This document shows positions 25,182-32,443 of a stretch of DNA of 40,037 nt, in pieces. The first letter of the stretch is position 1. Each line of letters opens with the position of its first letter. The stretch spans positions 1-40,037 of the forward strand of contig JAEWSJ010000017.1 of the NCBI GenBank assembly GCA_023398335.1, written 5' to 3'. The position numbers and the translations under genes were made by a program. The DNA comes from Bacillota bacterium (lineage in GTDB: Bacteria > Bacillota_I > Bacilli_A > RFN20 > CAG-288). Below the pieces are notes generated by a model. It was not told the origin of the DNA, did no database searches, and saw only the letters and a list, made by a program, of their open reading frames with translations.

Positions 25182-25991
25182 ATGACGTCAACTGATTTTT
25201 ATAATACTTTAAGAAAGCACGGCGTTCCGCTTTGTGAGATTAAAGACTTATTTACGTGCCATTTTGATATGGATTTTACAAAGATTGAAGCATCTTTATC
25301 TTCTTTTATAATGCCGAAAGGAGCAGAGGATGAACTCCAACTTATTATCGATAATTATCCGATTGCATACTTAATTGGATTTGTTGAGTTTTGTGGTCTA
25401 AAAATTAAAGTGAATGAGGATGTTTTGATTCCTCGCCCTGAGACGGAAGAATTAATCGAAATAGTATGTCGTGAAAATAAGGAAGAAGATATTCATTCAA
25501 TTCTAGACCTATGTTCTGGAAGTGGATGTATTTCACTTTCTTTAAAGAGCAAGTACAAGAGCGCTGCGGTATACGGAGTGGACATTTCTTCATGGGCGTT
25601 AGATGTTTCAAGAAATAATGCTAAAGATAACATGCTGAGTGTTACTTATTTTGAATCTGATTATTTAAACGAAGTAATAAAAAGAGAAATGAAATTTGAT
25701 CTTGTTGTATGTAATCCGCCGTATATCCCAGTCCATGAAAAGCTTGATATAAGTTTAGATTATGAGCCTTCAATCGCATTATATTCAGGAAATGACGGAA
25801 TGGATTCGTATCGTTCGATCTTTGCAGAATTAAGTAAATGCTTGACTGAAAATGGTAAAGCTTATTTTGAAATAGAAGATGTTAATTCAAAGCAAATAAT
25901 TGAATTAGCTAATAAATTACTTCCTGGATATAAAGCTGACGCAATTAAAGATATGCAAAATAAGAATAGGTTTATTAAAATATCTAAATAG
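25182..25991 (+). CDS. prmC: Release factor glutamine methyltransferase
   Basis: A 269-aa SAM-dependent methyltransferase (HemK family) that N5-methylates the glutamine of the GGQ motif in RF1/RF2. The N-terminal helical domain (~1-75) contains 'PIAYLIGFVEFCGLKIKV', followed by 'VLIPRPETEELIE', the SAM site 'ILDLCSGSGCISLSL' and the active-site NPPY at 178-181 ('VVCNPPYIPVHEKLD'). Its start lies two bases after the prfA stop, so the two are co-transcribed and probably co-translated. Full length and intact. Confidence 0.96.
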   Translation: MTSTDFYNTLRKHGVPLCEIKDLFTCHFDMDFTKIEASLSSFIMPKGAEDELQLIIDNYPIAYLIGFVEFCGLKIKVNEDVLIPRPETEELIEIVCRENKEEDIHSILDLCSGSGCISLSLKSKYKSAAVYGVDISSWALDVSRNNAKDNMLSVTYFESDYLNEVIKREMKFDLVVCNPPYIPVHEKLDISLDYEPSIALYSGNDGMDSYRSIFAELSKCLTENGKAYFEIEDVNSKQIIELANKLLPGYKADAIKDMQNKNRFIKISK

Positions 25992-26005
25992 AATTATTCA
26001 TTATC

Positions 26006-26146
26006 TTGACAAGATTTTGCTTAAGTGCAATCCTCGAGTTAGGAATTAATGAAGCAATTTTATCAGGAAACGTAAATTTTGTTAGAAAATTTAATTTGGA
26101 AAAATATAAACCTATAATTCCAGCTCCTGTTATTCCACTTTATTAA
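26006..26146 (+). pseudogene. Protein C-terminal remnant of unknown family
   Basis: About 46 codons from a TTG without a ribosome binding site: 'SAILELGINEAILSGNVNF' and a proline-rich end 'IIPAPVIPLY' before TAA 26144. It looks like the tail of a larger lost gene. The family is not recognised. Confidence 0.35.
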
Positions 26147-26163
26147 AGGGGATTGGGCAAACG

Positions 26164-26538
26164 ATGAATATTGAAAAATTAATTATTTCAAAATTTCCAT
26201 TAAATATGAAAATTGAGTCCCCTATAAAAACCTATAAAATTAATTCAAAAAGATATATCTTATTTTTAGATGAAAATGTTGATAAGACAAACATTGAAGA
26301 TGTTTTAAAAAGGGTCAAAGAAAACACAAACAATAAAAATTTTCCTATTTGGAAAACATTAATTGTTGTAGGAAAAACTAAAGATGTTTTTTTAAAAAAA
26401 GATTTATTTTACTTTGATTCAATTAGTACATTTGTTGTTTTTTACCTTTATAATGATTCATGGTTTCTTCCTCTAGGGTGCAATTATAGAAAATATGTAA
26501 GAAAAATAAATAAAATAGTAGAAGCAAATAATCTTTAA
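26164..26538 (+). CDS. Hypothetical protein (124 aa)
   Basis: Starts MNIEKLIISKFPLNMKIESP at 26164, with a possible ribosome binding site AAAGGGGA about 12 bases upstream, and ends at 26538 just before a terminator at 26551. A soluble mixed alpha/beta pattern: 'KRYILFLDEN', 'PIWKTLIVVGKTKDVFLKKD', 'FVVFYLYNDSWFLPLG'. No motif recognised. It sits among several decayed ORFs between prmC and rpsO, so it may be a surviving member of a small accessory patch; lysine- and AT-rich codons are stronger than in the neighbouring core genes. Confidence 0.5.
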   Translation: MNIEKLIISKFPLNMKIESPIKTYKINSKRYILFLDENVDKTNIEDVLKRVKENTNNKNFPIWKTLIVVGKTKDVFLKKDLFYFDSISTFVVFYLYNDSWFLPLGCNYRKYVRKINKIVEANNL

Positions 26539-26550
26539 TAACAAACACGT

Positions 26551-26581
26551 AGGTTTATCACATAAGTGGTAGACCTTTTTG
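26551..26581 (+). terminator. Rho-independent terminator
   Basis: Stem AGGTTTATCAC/GTGGTAGACCT (11 bp with two G-U pairs), 4-base loop, TTTTT tail. Ends the transcript of the 124-aa gene. Confidence 0.75.
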
Positions 26582-26700
26582 TGAATTCAAATTAAGCATT
26601 CCAGATGTCAGAGTAATACAAAATAAGATTTTGCTACTTATTCTGTTTATTGCTTGAATTGTTTTAAATGTGTTTGATAACAGAATAATATTAGTAAATT

Positions 26701-26907
26701 GATATAACTATAAAGAAAACTTATTTTCTTAAAAAGCCGCTATATTACTATGTAAAATACCTATTTAATGTGAATGGAAGTATTAAAAATGTAACAATGA
26801 AACCTATTGGGAAAATGAAATTATTAAATGCAATATATTCTACTCCTTTTACACTATTTAATGGATTATTTATAAATGTAAGTGTATTAAAAAATTCATA
26901 CTGGTGA
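26701..26907 (+). pseudogene. Decayed small ORF (68 codons, no start)
   Basis: An open frame from GAT 26701 to TGA 26905 without a start codon: 'KKTYFLKKPLYYYVKYLF' then 'MKLLNAIYSTPFTLFNG'. The MKLL... part loosely resembles the start of the next ORF (MKLLKRMFS...), hinting at a degraded duplication. The stretch 26582-26700 shows nothing I can support. Confidence 0.25.
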
Positions 26908-26919
26908 GGTTAGATAAAA

Positions 26920-27281
26920 ATGAAATTATTAAAGCGGATGTTTTCAATAACGTCACCTTCGAAAAAATCCACTAATGGATTAGTGCTTTTATGTTTTATA
27001 AGCGTTTGCTTTATTCACTTATTTTTTTAATAGATAATTTGGGAATATTAGAACTTTTTGCAAAAATATTAAGGACGATTTCTACTATATTCACTATAAT
27101 GTTAGTATTATTATCAGTATTAAGACTAATTGATATTGCTGATTATATCGATAAAAGCAAAACTAAAAATGGTGAATTTAACTTTAAATATAATCCAATA
27201 AATTATAAAGTGAAAGATATAATTCTTTGGGCGAACAAATCGCAAGAGTATGACACTTTATATGTTAAGAGGAAAAATTAA
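26920..27281 (+). pseudogene. Small membrane protein interrupted by a frameshift at a T7 run
   Basis: The ATG at 26920 has a ribosome binding site (GTGAGG) and reads MKLLKRMFSITSPSKKS to a TAA at 27028-27030. The +1 frame entering at 26991 continues 'LIDNLGILELFAKILRT', a hydrophobic helix 'IFTIMLVLLSVLRLIDIA' and a charged tail to 27281, but its own ATG lacks a ribosome binding site. The two frames meet at a seven-T run (27022-27028), so one-base loss or slippage there would give a ~120-aa protein with two transmembrane helices. Either a pseudogene, a phase-variable gene or a sequencing error. Function unknown. Confidence 0.5.
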
Positions 27282-27303
27282 ACAATCATTATAGAAGTGA
27301 GTT

Positions 27304-27501
27304 ATGAAGCTTAAGGTAAGAATAGATATTTTGTAAATAAAAAAAATATATTATGACTATTTTGTTAAAGATATTAAAGAATTTATGAAAAATGTAAATA
27401 ATGAACGCACAATAGATGGCAATTTAATTTACGTATATGCTATTACGGAATTTAATGATTCAAAATTATTTGCAACCGTATTATCTAAATTGAATATATG
27501 A
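27304..27501 (+). pseudogene. Decayed small ORF with an in-frame stop
   Basis: ATG 27304 (ribosome binding site GAAGTGAG) reads MKLKVRIDIL then TAA; the same frame continues 'YYDYFVKDIKEFMKNVNNER' and 'LIYVYAITEFNDSKLFATVL' to TGA 27499. Without the stop it would be a 65-aa protein. Family not recognised. Confidence 0.35.
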
Positions 27502-27552
27502 TAAGAATGAAATTAATTGAACTATTTTCAATTAACATATTTTAAGTTTTTC

Positions 27553-27581
27553 TTGTAAACTTGACCCACCTATGCTAATAT
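27553..27581 (+). promoter_or_regulatory. rpsO promoter
   Basis: -35 TTGTAA (27553-27558), 17-base spacer, -10 TAATAT (27576-27581), placing the start near 27588 and giving a leader of about 75 bases before rpsO. Confidence 0.5.
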
Positions 27582-27591
27582 ACTTTTGCGA

Positions 27592-27640
27592 CTTAGGCGC
27601 GGTGAGGAAAAATCCTCAATTTATCACTGGGTTTAAGTTA
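27592..27640 (+). promoter_or_regulatory. rpsO leader, likely S15 autoregulatory RNA
   Basis: The leader contains a perfect hairpin TGAGGA-AAAA-TCCTCA flanked by GGTGA and TCAC-type pairing, and a purine-rich GGGTTTAAG segment before the ribosome binding site AGGAGG. Ribosomal protein S15 represses its own mRNA by binding leader structures in many bacteria. The position and compact fold fit, but the covariation model was not run. Confidence 0.45.
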
Positions 27641-27663
27641 AGAACATTATAGGAGGAAATACT

Positions 27664-27933
27664 ATGGCATTAGCTAAAGAACAAATTAACGCTATCGTTA
27701 AAGAGTTTGGTAAAGATGAAAAAGATACCGGTTCTGCAAAAGTTCAAGTTGCACTTTTATCTGAACGTATCAAAGAATTAACCGAACACTTAAAAGCTAA
27801 CAAGCATGACTATGCATCTAAACGTGCATTGTTCATCTTAGTAGGTCAAAGACATGGTCTTCTCAGTTATATCGATTCGAATAACCACGAAGAATATCTT
27901 GAACTTATTAATAAGCTTGGAATTCGTAAGTAA
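27664..27933 (+). CDS. rpsO: 30S ribosomal protein S15
   Basis: An 89-aa S15 that binds the central domain of 16S rRNA early in 30S assembly. Family blocks: 'KDTGSAKVQVALLSERI' (D-T-G-S-x-x-x-Q-V), 'ELTEHLKANKHDYASKRALF' and 'VGQRHGLLSYI'. The length is exactly that of the family. The ribosome binding site is AGGAGG, six to seven bases before the ATG. Flanked by its own promoter, structured leader and terminator, so it is a monocistronic, probably autoregulated gene. The usual downstream neighbour pnp is absent here. Confidence 0.98.
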   Translation: MALAKEQINAIVKEFGKDEKDTGSAKVQVALLSERIKELTEHLKANKHDYASKRALFILVGQRHGLLSYIDSNNHEEYLELINKLGIRK

Positions 27934-27940
27934 AACATTA

Positions 27941-27967
27941 AAGTTTGGCTTTGTCCAAACTTTTTTA
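27941..27967 (+). terminator. rpsO terminator
   Basis: Perfect 8-bp stem AAGTTTGG/CCAAACTT, 6-base loop, followed by TTTT. Confidence 0.9.
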
Positions 27968-27981
27968 TTGGCTATTTATGG

Positions 27982-28010
27982 TTGTAGATAGAGCAAATAA
28001 CATTTAAAAT
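27982..28010 (+). promoter_or_regulatory. Promoter placing transcription start at the flavoprotein ATG
   Basis: -35-like TTGTAG (27982-27987), 17-base spacer, -10 TAAAAT (28005-28010). The expected start (6-8 bases downstream) falls at 28017-28019, that is, on or next to the ATG at 28019. No Shine-Dalgarno sequence is present before this gene. Confidence 0.45.
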
Positions 28011-28018
28011 ACTATTGT

Positions 28019-29164
28019 ATGAAATTACTTTGTATCGGAGGTGGCGTGGCCTCAGTTTTCTGCGCAATAAAGACTAAACTTGAGCATCCAACCTACGATG
28101 TTACTATTTTAGAATCCGATAAAAGAATTTTAAAAAGAATTTTAGTTAGTGGAAACGGAAGATCAAATTTCTTTAACTCGAGTTTTATCTCTAATGTAAA
28201 CTCTTCTTGTTTCTCTTCTTCGAAATATAACTGTTTCTTTTCCTTAAAAGATGCCTTAAATCTCTTGGCCTTTCTTAACAAAGAATTACATTTTAAATTC
28301 TTCACTGATGCCAGCAACAGAATGTATCCGTTCGCAAATACTTCAGAGTCTTTATACAATGTGTTAATTAATAAAATTAAACAACTAAATATAGATGTAA
28401 TAACTGAATGTAAAGTAACTAAAATAGATTATTCTAAACACCTTATAAAAACTTCAACAAAAGATTATTCATTTGATAAATTATATCTTGGTATTGGTGG
28501 AATCTCATATGATCGAAATAAAAAAGATTATAATGATTTACTCTCTTCATTAGATTTAAAGCTAGATAAACAAAGTCCAGCTCTTTGTCCATTGGTTGTC
28601 AAAGAAAAAATTCCTTCTTTTCTTGTTGGAACAAGAATAAAAGGAACTGTTTCTTTGTTGAAAGATAATAAAGAAATTTATCAAGAAGAAGGTGAATTAT
28701 TATTTAAGAAAGATGGCTTATCTGGAATACTAATATTTAATTGCTCTTTCTTTATTGATGATGAACATAACAACAGATACACTATTCGATTTAATCCATT
28801 TATTCACGATAATGAAGATATAATGTTTAACTCAATAAACGTTGATGAGTTAAACGGATTACTTTCTTCAAATGTGATTAAATATCTGATTAATGATAAT
28901 AAGAATATGATGATAAAAAAAGAAATATCGTATGAATATATTCTTCAAAAATTCGCTTTTAACGTTGCAAAAAAATACGATTATAAAGACTCACAAATTA
29001 CTTTAGGTGGAATATCTTTAGATGAAATAAACAGCAATTTCTCATTGAAAAAATACCCGCTTATTTACGTCGGTGGCGAAGAAATATCTCTACATGGAAT
29101 ATGCGGCGGTTTTAATATTGGTTTAGCCATGCTGGAAGGTTTAAAAGTAAGTATCGACGAATAG
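28019..29164 (+). CDS. HI0933/BaiN-type FAD-dependent oxidoreductase
   Basis: A 381-aa flavoprotein. The FAD-binding Rossmann start is 'LLCIGGGVASVFCAIK'. The family block 'KRILVSGNGRSNFFN' corresponds to K-x-L-x-S-G-G-G-R-C-N. The C-terminal FAD block is 'LIYVGGEEISLHGICGGFNIG'. Members are NAD(P)H-linked oxidoreductases of uncertain substrate, some annotated as aminoacetone oxidase-like. It is a little shorter than typical (~400 aa). The Cys usually seen in GGGRCN is replaced by Ser. There is no ribosome binding site before ATG 28019, so it may be translated from a leaderless mRNA. Substrate not deducible. Confidence 0.85.
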   Translation: MKLLCIGGGVASVFCAIKTKLEHPTYDVTILESDKRILKRILVSGNGRSNFFNSSFISNVNSSCFSSSKYNCFFSLKDALNLLAFLNKELHFKFFTDASNRMYPFANTSESLYNVLINKIKQLNIDVITECKVTKIDYSKHLIKTSTKDYSFDKLYLGIGGISYDRNKKDYNDLLSSLDLKLDKQSPALCPLVVKEKIPSFLVGTRIKGTVSLLKDNKEIYQEEGELLFKKDGLSGILIFNCSFFIDDEHNNRYTIRFNPFIHDNEDIMFNSINVDELNGLLSSNVIKYLINDNKNMMIKKEISYEYILQKFAFNVAKKYDYKDSQITLGGISLDEINSNFSLKKYPLIYVGGEEISLHGICGGFNIGLAMLEGLKVSIDE

Positions 29165-29171
29165 CTTTTGA

Positions 29172-29180
29172 TGCTATAAT
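29172..29180 (+). promoter_or_regulatory. Extended -10 promoter
   Basis: TGCTATAAT is an extended -10 (TGnTATAAT). No good -35 is seen; TCGACG with a 15-base spacer is the nearest. It drives the genes from 29205. Confidence 0.5.
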
Positions 29181-29204
29181 TATATTACTTAAGGAGGGAA
29201 AAAT

Positions 29205-29861
29205 ATGGATGCTTATCAAATATATCAAAACTTCATCGAACTTTTTTCTTCCTCTGACGAAGAACGCTATGAAGCCTTATTATTCAAAAAAGAATGGATT
29301 TTAGATAAATTCTATGTTCCATATACTTTTGATTATGCAAATGGCAAAGCAGGAAGAGAAATTGAATGCTTAATTCATTTTATGCTTCCTTTTAGACAAC
29401 TGACTACTTTATCAGTAGAAACAAAAGAATCTATTAATGCCGTAAAAAAATTCAACGATAAGTATAGAAGACTAAAAATTTATCATAAACTTCCTAGACG
29501 TTATCATAAAGATACTTTCTTCGTTGAGATTGATTTTAAGAAACTAGATCGTGATGATTATAAAGTCTTAGTTGCGTCTTTCTTTCCTTGCTTAGAATTA
29601 AGTGAGTTTAAAGATAAATATCCGTTGAATGATTTACGTACGATATTTAAATACGCTATCGAAGGTTATGATGATTCATCCTTATTACTTCTTGATAAGA
29701 AATATCTAAGTAATGACGCTTATAAAGTTGATGGATTTACAAAAATATATATCTATGACGATATCAGTGATAGCAACGAAAGAAAACTAAGACAAATTGC
29801 TAAATATTTAAATTTAAAAGTAGTGGAGGTTCACGGTGGTGAAAACAGTTTCACAAAATGA
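29205..29861 (+). CDS. Hypothetical protein (218 aa)
   Basis: Starts MDAYQIYQNFIELFSSSDEE after AAGGAGGG. A soluble, charged protein; segments include 'LIHFMLPFRQLTTLSVETKE', 'IYHKLPRRYHKDTFFVEIDF' and a C-terminal 'TKIYIYDDISDSNERKLRQI'. No catalytic motif recognised and no membrane segment. It is the first gene of a three-gene string: its last 26 bases overlap the start of the next gene, which in turn overlaps the rRNA methyltransferase gene. Co-expression with the rRNA methyltransferase could mean a translation-related or purely positional link. Confidence 0.75.
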   Translation: MDAYQIYQNFIELFSSSDEERYEALLFKKEWILDKFYVPYTFDYANGKAGREIECLIHFMLPFRQLTTLSVETKESINAVKKFNDKYRRLKIYHKLPRRYHKDTFFVEIDFKKLDRDDYKVLVASFFPCLELSEFKDKYPLNDLRTIFKYAIEGYDDSSLLLLDKKYLSNDAYKVDGFTKIYIYDDISDSNERKLRQIAKYLNLKVVEVHGGENSFTK

Positions 29862-30942
29862 CAAAAATAATCTGGATAAATTAATTACAATAGTGTTGAC
29901 TAATTATTCAAAAAACTTTTCAATACCAGTAACAAATATAACTCCACATGTAAAGAATAGTTTATTTTCTATTGCTTTTATGTTTTATTCTTATCTAACA
30001 AAAGATATGACTGAAGAAGAAAAACTTAATCTTCCTAACTCAATTCTTTTTGAAGCAACTTCATTTACCTTAAAATGCCATCTTTCTCAATCTGAGAATA
30101 GATATCGTGATTATACAACTGTTTCTCAATCAACAAACGCTGACTTATTTTGCGTTTTTGAAACAAGTTTAGATTTCTTAGTAGAGGTTTGTAAGCCTTT
30201 ATCTAAATCTAATCCTTTACAAACACTACTACCTGATTTGTTTTTAAAATTTTTTTCTCAAGCATATGGAATCTTCCGTATGTTATCACTTAATCTTCCT
30301 TCAGAAGCATATTCTATTTGGCGTACTTTACACGAAGCCGAATGTGTAATTAAACTACTTAATGAAGGTGGTGTTGATTTACAAAACGTTTATTTACGTC
30401 ACCTGGTCTACAATAATGCCTTTAGACATGCGATTCAAGATAAAGACGAAACAGATAAGATATTTGCTGAACTAAAGAGTAATATGGCTGCTCATAATCT
30501 CAAAAGTAAAGATATGAAAAAGTACATTGAGTATGGATGGCTTTATTCTTGTAAAGATTATCATGAAGATGATGTATCTTATAAACTTAATTTTAGAGAT
30601 GGATTACAAAAAGCCGCTTCTTTAGGTGAATATAACCAGTGGTACGAAACCGCGAGCGAACTAATCCATTCTTCTCCAATATTCTTTTATTCTAACAACG
30701 CTTTCTTTATGGATTTAACAAGCTTAAATCTTGGAGATTCTTTATTAAGAGTAATTGAGCAATTTGAATTATTCTGTAAGAAGATGAATTTACCTCTTGA
30801 TACAACATTTCCAATTAAGAAACCTATATTCTATTCGCTTCAAAAAGAAGTGAAAGCTTTTGATGAAATGTTCAATGAAAAATATAAGGATTTCTTAATA
30901 GATGAAGATGAGGAAGATAACGATGAGCGAGAAGACATATAA
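29836..30942 (+). CDS. DUF5677-like helical protein
   Basis: A 368-aa helical protein starting with GTG at 29836 (or the adjacent GTG 29839); GGAGG at 29825-29829 sets this start. The central block 'LNLPSEAYSIWRTLHEAECV' and the later 'YETASELIHSSPIFFYS' resemble DUF5677-type proteins (R-x-L-x-E and S-x-x-x-H patterns), whose function is unknown. The C-terminus is very acidic (DEDEEDNDERED). Overlaps the preceding gene by 26 bases and the following one by 20, giving tight translational coupling. Confidence 0.6.
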   Translation: MVKTVSQNDKNNLDKLITIVLTNYSKNFSIPVTNITPHVKNSLFSIAFMFYSYLTKDMTEEEKLNLPNSILFEATSFTLKCHLSQSENRYRDYTTVSQSTNADLFCVFETSLDFLVEVCKPLSKSNPLQTLLPDLFLKFFSQAYGIFRMLSLNLPSEAYSIWRTLHEAECVIKLLNEGGVDLQNVYLRHLVYNNAFRHAIQDKDETDKIFAELKSNMAAHNLKSKDMKKYIEYGWLYSCKDYHEDDVSYKLNFRDGLQKAASLGEYNQWYETASELIHSSPIFFYSNNAFFMDLTSLNLGDSLLRVIEQFELFCKKMNLPLDTTFPIKKPIFYSLQKEVKAFDEMFNEKYKDFLIDEDEEDNDEREDI

Positions 30943-32269
30943 AGTAAAAGCTTTTGCCTTAGATGATAATGGTAAAGGTATTGTAAGAATAGATTCAAAA
31001 ACACTTTTTGTTAATAACTTACTTGAGGACGAAGAAGGCGAAATTACAACGATTTTTAAGTTTGGAAAATTAATTGAAGCTAAACTTGTAAAACGCCTTA
31101 CTGCTTCTCCTTTTAGAGTACAACCAAAATGTAAATACTACGCTTCTTGTGGTGGATGTAATTTAATGCATCTAAAATATGAAGAGCAACTAAAATATAA
31201 ATCTCTTAAAGTTCAGAATTTGCTGCATAAATTCGGACATATTGATTTTAATGTTGATGATACAGTTGGGATGAAAGAACCTTATCATTTTAGAAATAAA
31301 ATCCAAGTGCCTTTAAGATTAGGGAAAAACCAAAAAGTTATTTCTGGGTTCTACAAAGAAAACACTCATGAAGTAGTTGCCCAAGATGAATGCTTAATTG
31401 AAAATGAAAAAGCTAGAAAAGTCTTGTTTATTATTAAATCATTAATGGATAAATATCATATTCTTCCATATGATGAAGATAAACAAAGTGGTCTAATTCG
31501 ACACATTATTATTAAGACTAGTTTGCATTATGACGAAATTATGGTCGTCTTAGTTACTTCCACTGATGAATTCAAAGGAAGAACAAATCTCGCCAAAGAA
31601 ATAGTAAAAGAATATCCATCCATTAAAACAGTAGTTCAAAATATTAATCCACGAAAGACCAATGTTATTTTAGGAGAAAAAGAAAGAGTGCTCTATGGAA
31701 GTGGGAAGATCAAAGATTCTATTTTTGGAATAGATTTTTTAATCTCTTCAAAATCCTTTTATCAAACTAATCCAATTCAAGTTGAAAAATTATATGGCTT
31801 AGCTCTAGAGTATGCCGGGTTAAAAGAAACTGATGTAGTTTTAGATGCCTATTCCGGCACTGGAACAATCGGTTTATGCGCTTCAACAAAATGCAAAGAA
31901 GTGACATGTGTTGAACTTGTTGAAGATGCAGTAAAAGACGGGATAATGAACGCTAAGATAAATAATATAAATAATGCTACATTTATTAACGAAGATTGTA
32001 CTAAATATATTTTAGAGAATTATGATAAAAAACATTTTGATGTTATTTTTATGGATCCTCCAAGAAAAGGTTCGACTCCAGAATTCTTAGATGCGGTTAA
32101 AAAAATAAAACCAAATAAAGTAGTATATGTTTCATGTGACCCTGTTACTTTATCACGTGACCTATCTTTACTAACAGATACATATGAAGTTACTAGAGTA
32201 ACTCCAGTGGATATGTTTCCACATACAACACACGTGGAGTCCATAGTATTGCTTGAATTGAAGAAATAG
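30923..32269 (+). CDS. 23S rRNA (uracil-5-)-methyltransferase, RumA/RlmCD type
   Basis: A 448-aa enzyme that makes 5-methyluridine in 23S rRNA using SAM. ATG 30923 is chosen because GAGGAAG lies eight bases upstream; the in-frame ATG 30902 lacks one. An N-terminal TRAM domain (~1-60) is followed by [4Fe-4S] cysteines C70, C76, C79 and C157 ('CKYYASCGGC'), the SAM site 'VVLDAYSGTGTIGLCAS' and the catalytic C405 in 'VYVSCDPVTLSRDL'. The C-terminus '...PHTTHVESIVLLELKK' is intact. In streptococci the 3' end of the rum gene is a known integration site for phages and conjugative elements; here a serine recombinase lies 175 bases downstream, facing it. Confidence 0.93.
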   Translation: MSEKTYKVKAFALDDNGKGIVRIDSKTLFVNNLLEDEEGEITTIFKFGKLIEAKLVKRLTASPFRVQPKCKYYASCGGCNLMHLKYEEQLKYKSLKVQNLLHKFGHIDFNVDDTVGMKEPYHFRNKIQVPLRLGKNQKVISGFYKENTHEVVAQDECLIENEKARKVLFIIKSLMDKYHILPYDEDKQSGLIRHIIIKTSLHYDEIMVVLVTSTDEFKGRTNLAKEIVKEYPSIKTVVQNINPRKTNVILGEKERVLYGSGKIKDSIFGIDFLISSKSFYQTNPIQVEKLYGLALEYAGLKETDVVLDAYSGTGTIGLCASTKCKEVTCVELVEDAVKDGIMNAKINNINNATFINEDCTKYILENYDKKHFDVIFMDPPRKGSTPEFLDAVKKIKPNKVVYVSCDPVTLSRDLSLLTDTYEVTRVTPVDMFPHTTHVESIVLLELKK

Positions 32270-32272
32270 TGC

Positions 32273-32314
32273 GTTGAAGTACGGTTGAAGTACGTTTGAG
32301 ATACGGTTCATATG
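32273..32314 (+). repeat. Tandem 11-bp repeats just after the rRNA methyltransferase stop
   Basis: GTTGAAGTACG at 32273-32283 and again at 32284-32294, then a diverged TTTGAGATACG (32295-32305) and a partial GTTCATATG. They begin three bases after the TAG of the methyltransferase gene and lie before its terminator. Possible recombinase or accessory-protein binding sites at an element junction. Confidence 0.6.
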
Positions 32315-32337
32315 TTGTTGATAACTGATATTAAATT

Positions 32338-32379
32338 CCACGCAAAACTTTATTATTTTTAATAATTTCGTGGTTTTTT
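32338..32379 (+). terminator. Terminator after the rRNA methyltransferase gene
   Basis: CCACG (32338-32342) pairs with CGTGG (32369-32373), with an inner AT-rich stem (TTATT/AATAA), followed by TTTTTT. Confidence 0.65.
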
Positions 32380-32443
32380 GCTTGTTAAGCATTTATTCCA
32401 GTAATTAATCAAATTTTACGGTCTGGGGAAACATATTGATGTT

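Noticed and set aside
17036..32269. Use of TGA as tryptophan (Mollicute code)
   Set aside because: Trp is written TGG throughout and TGA ends several frames cleanly (for example the sigma-like gene at 5663-5665).
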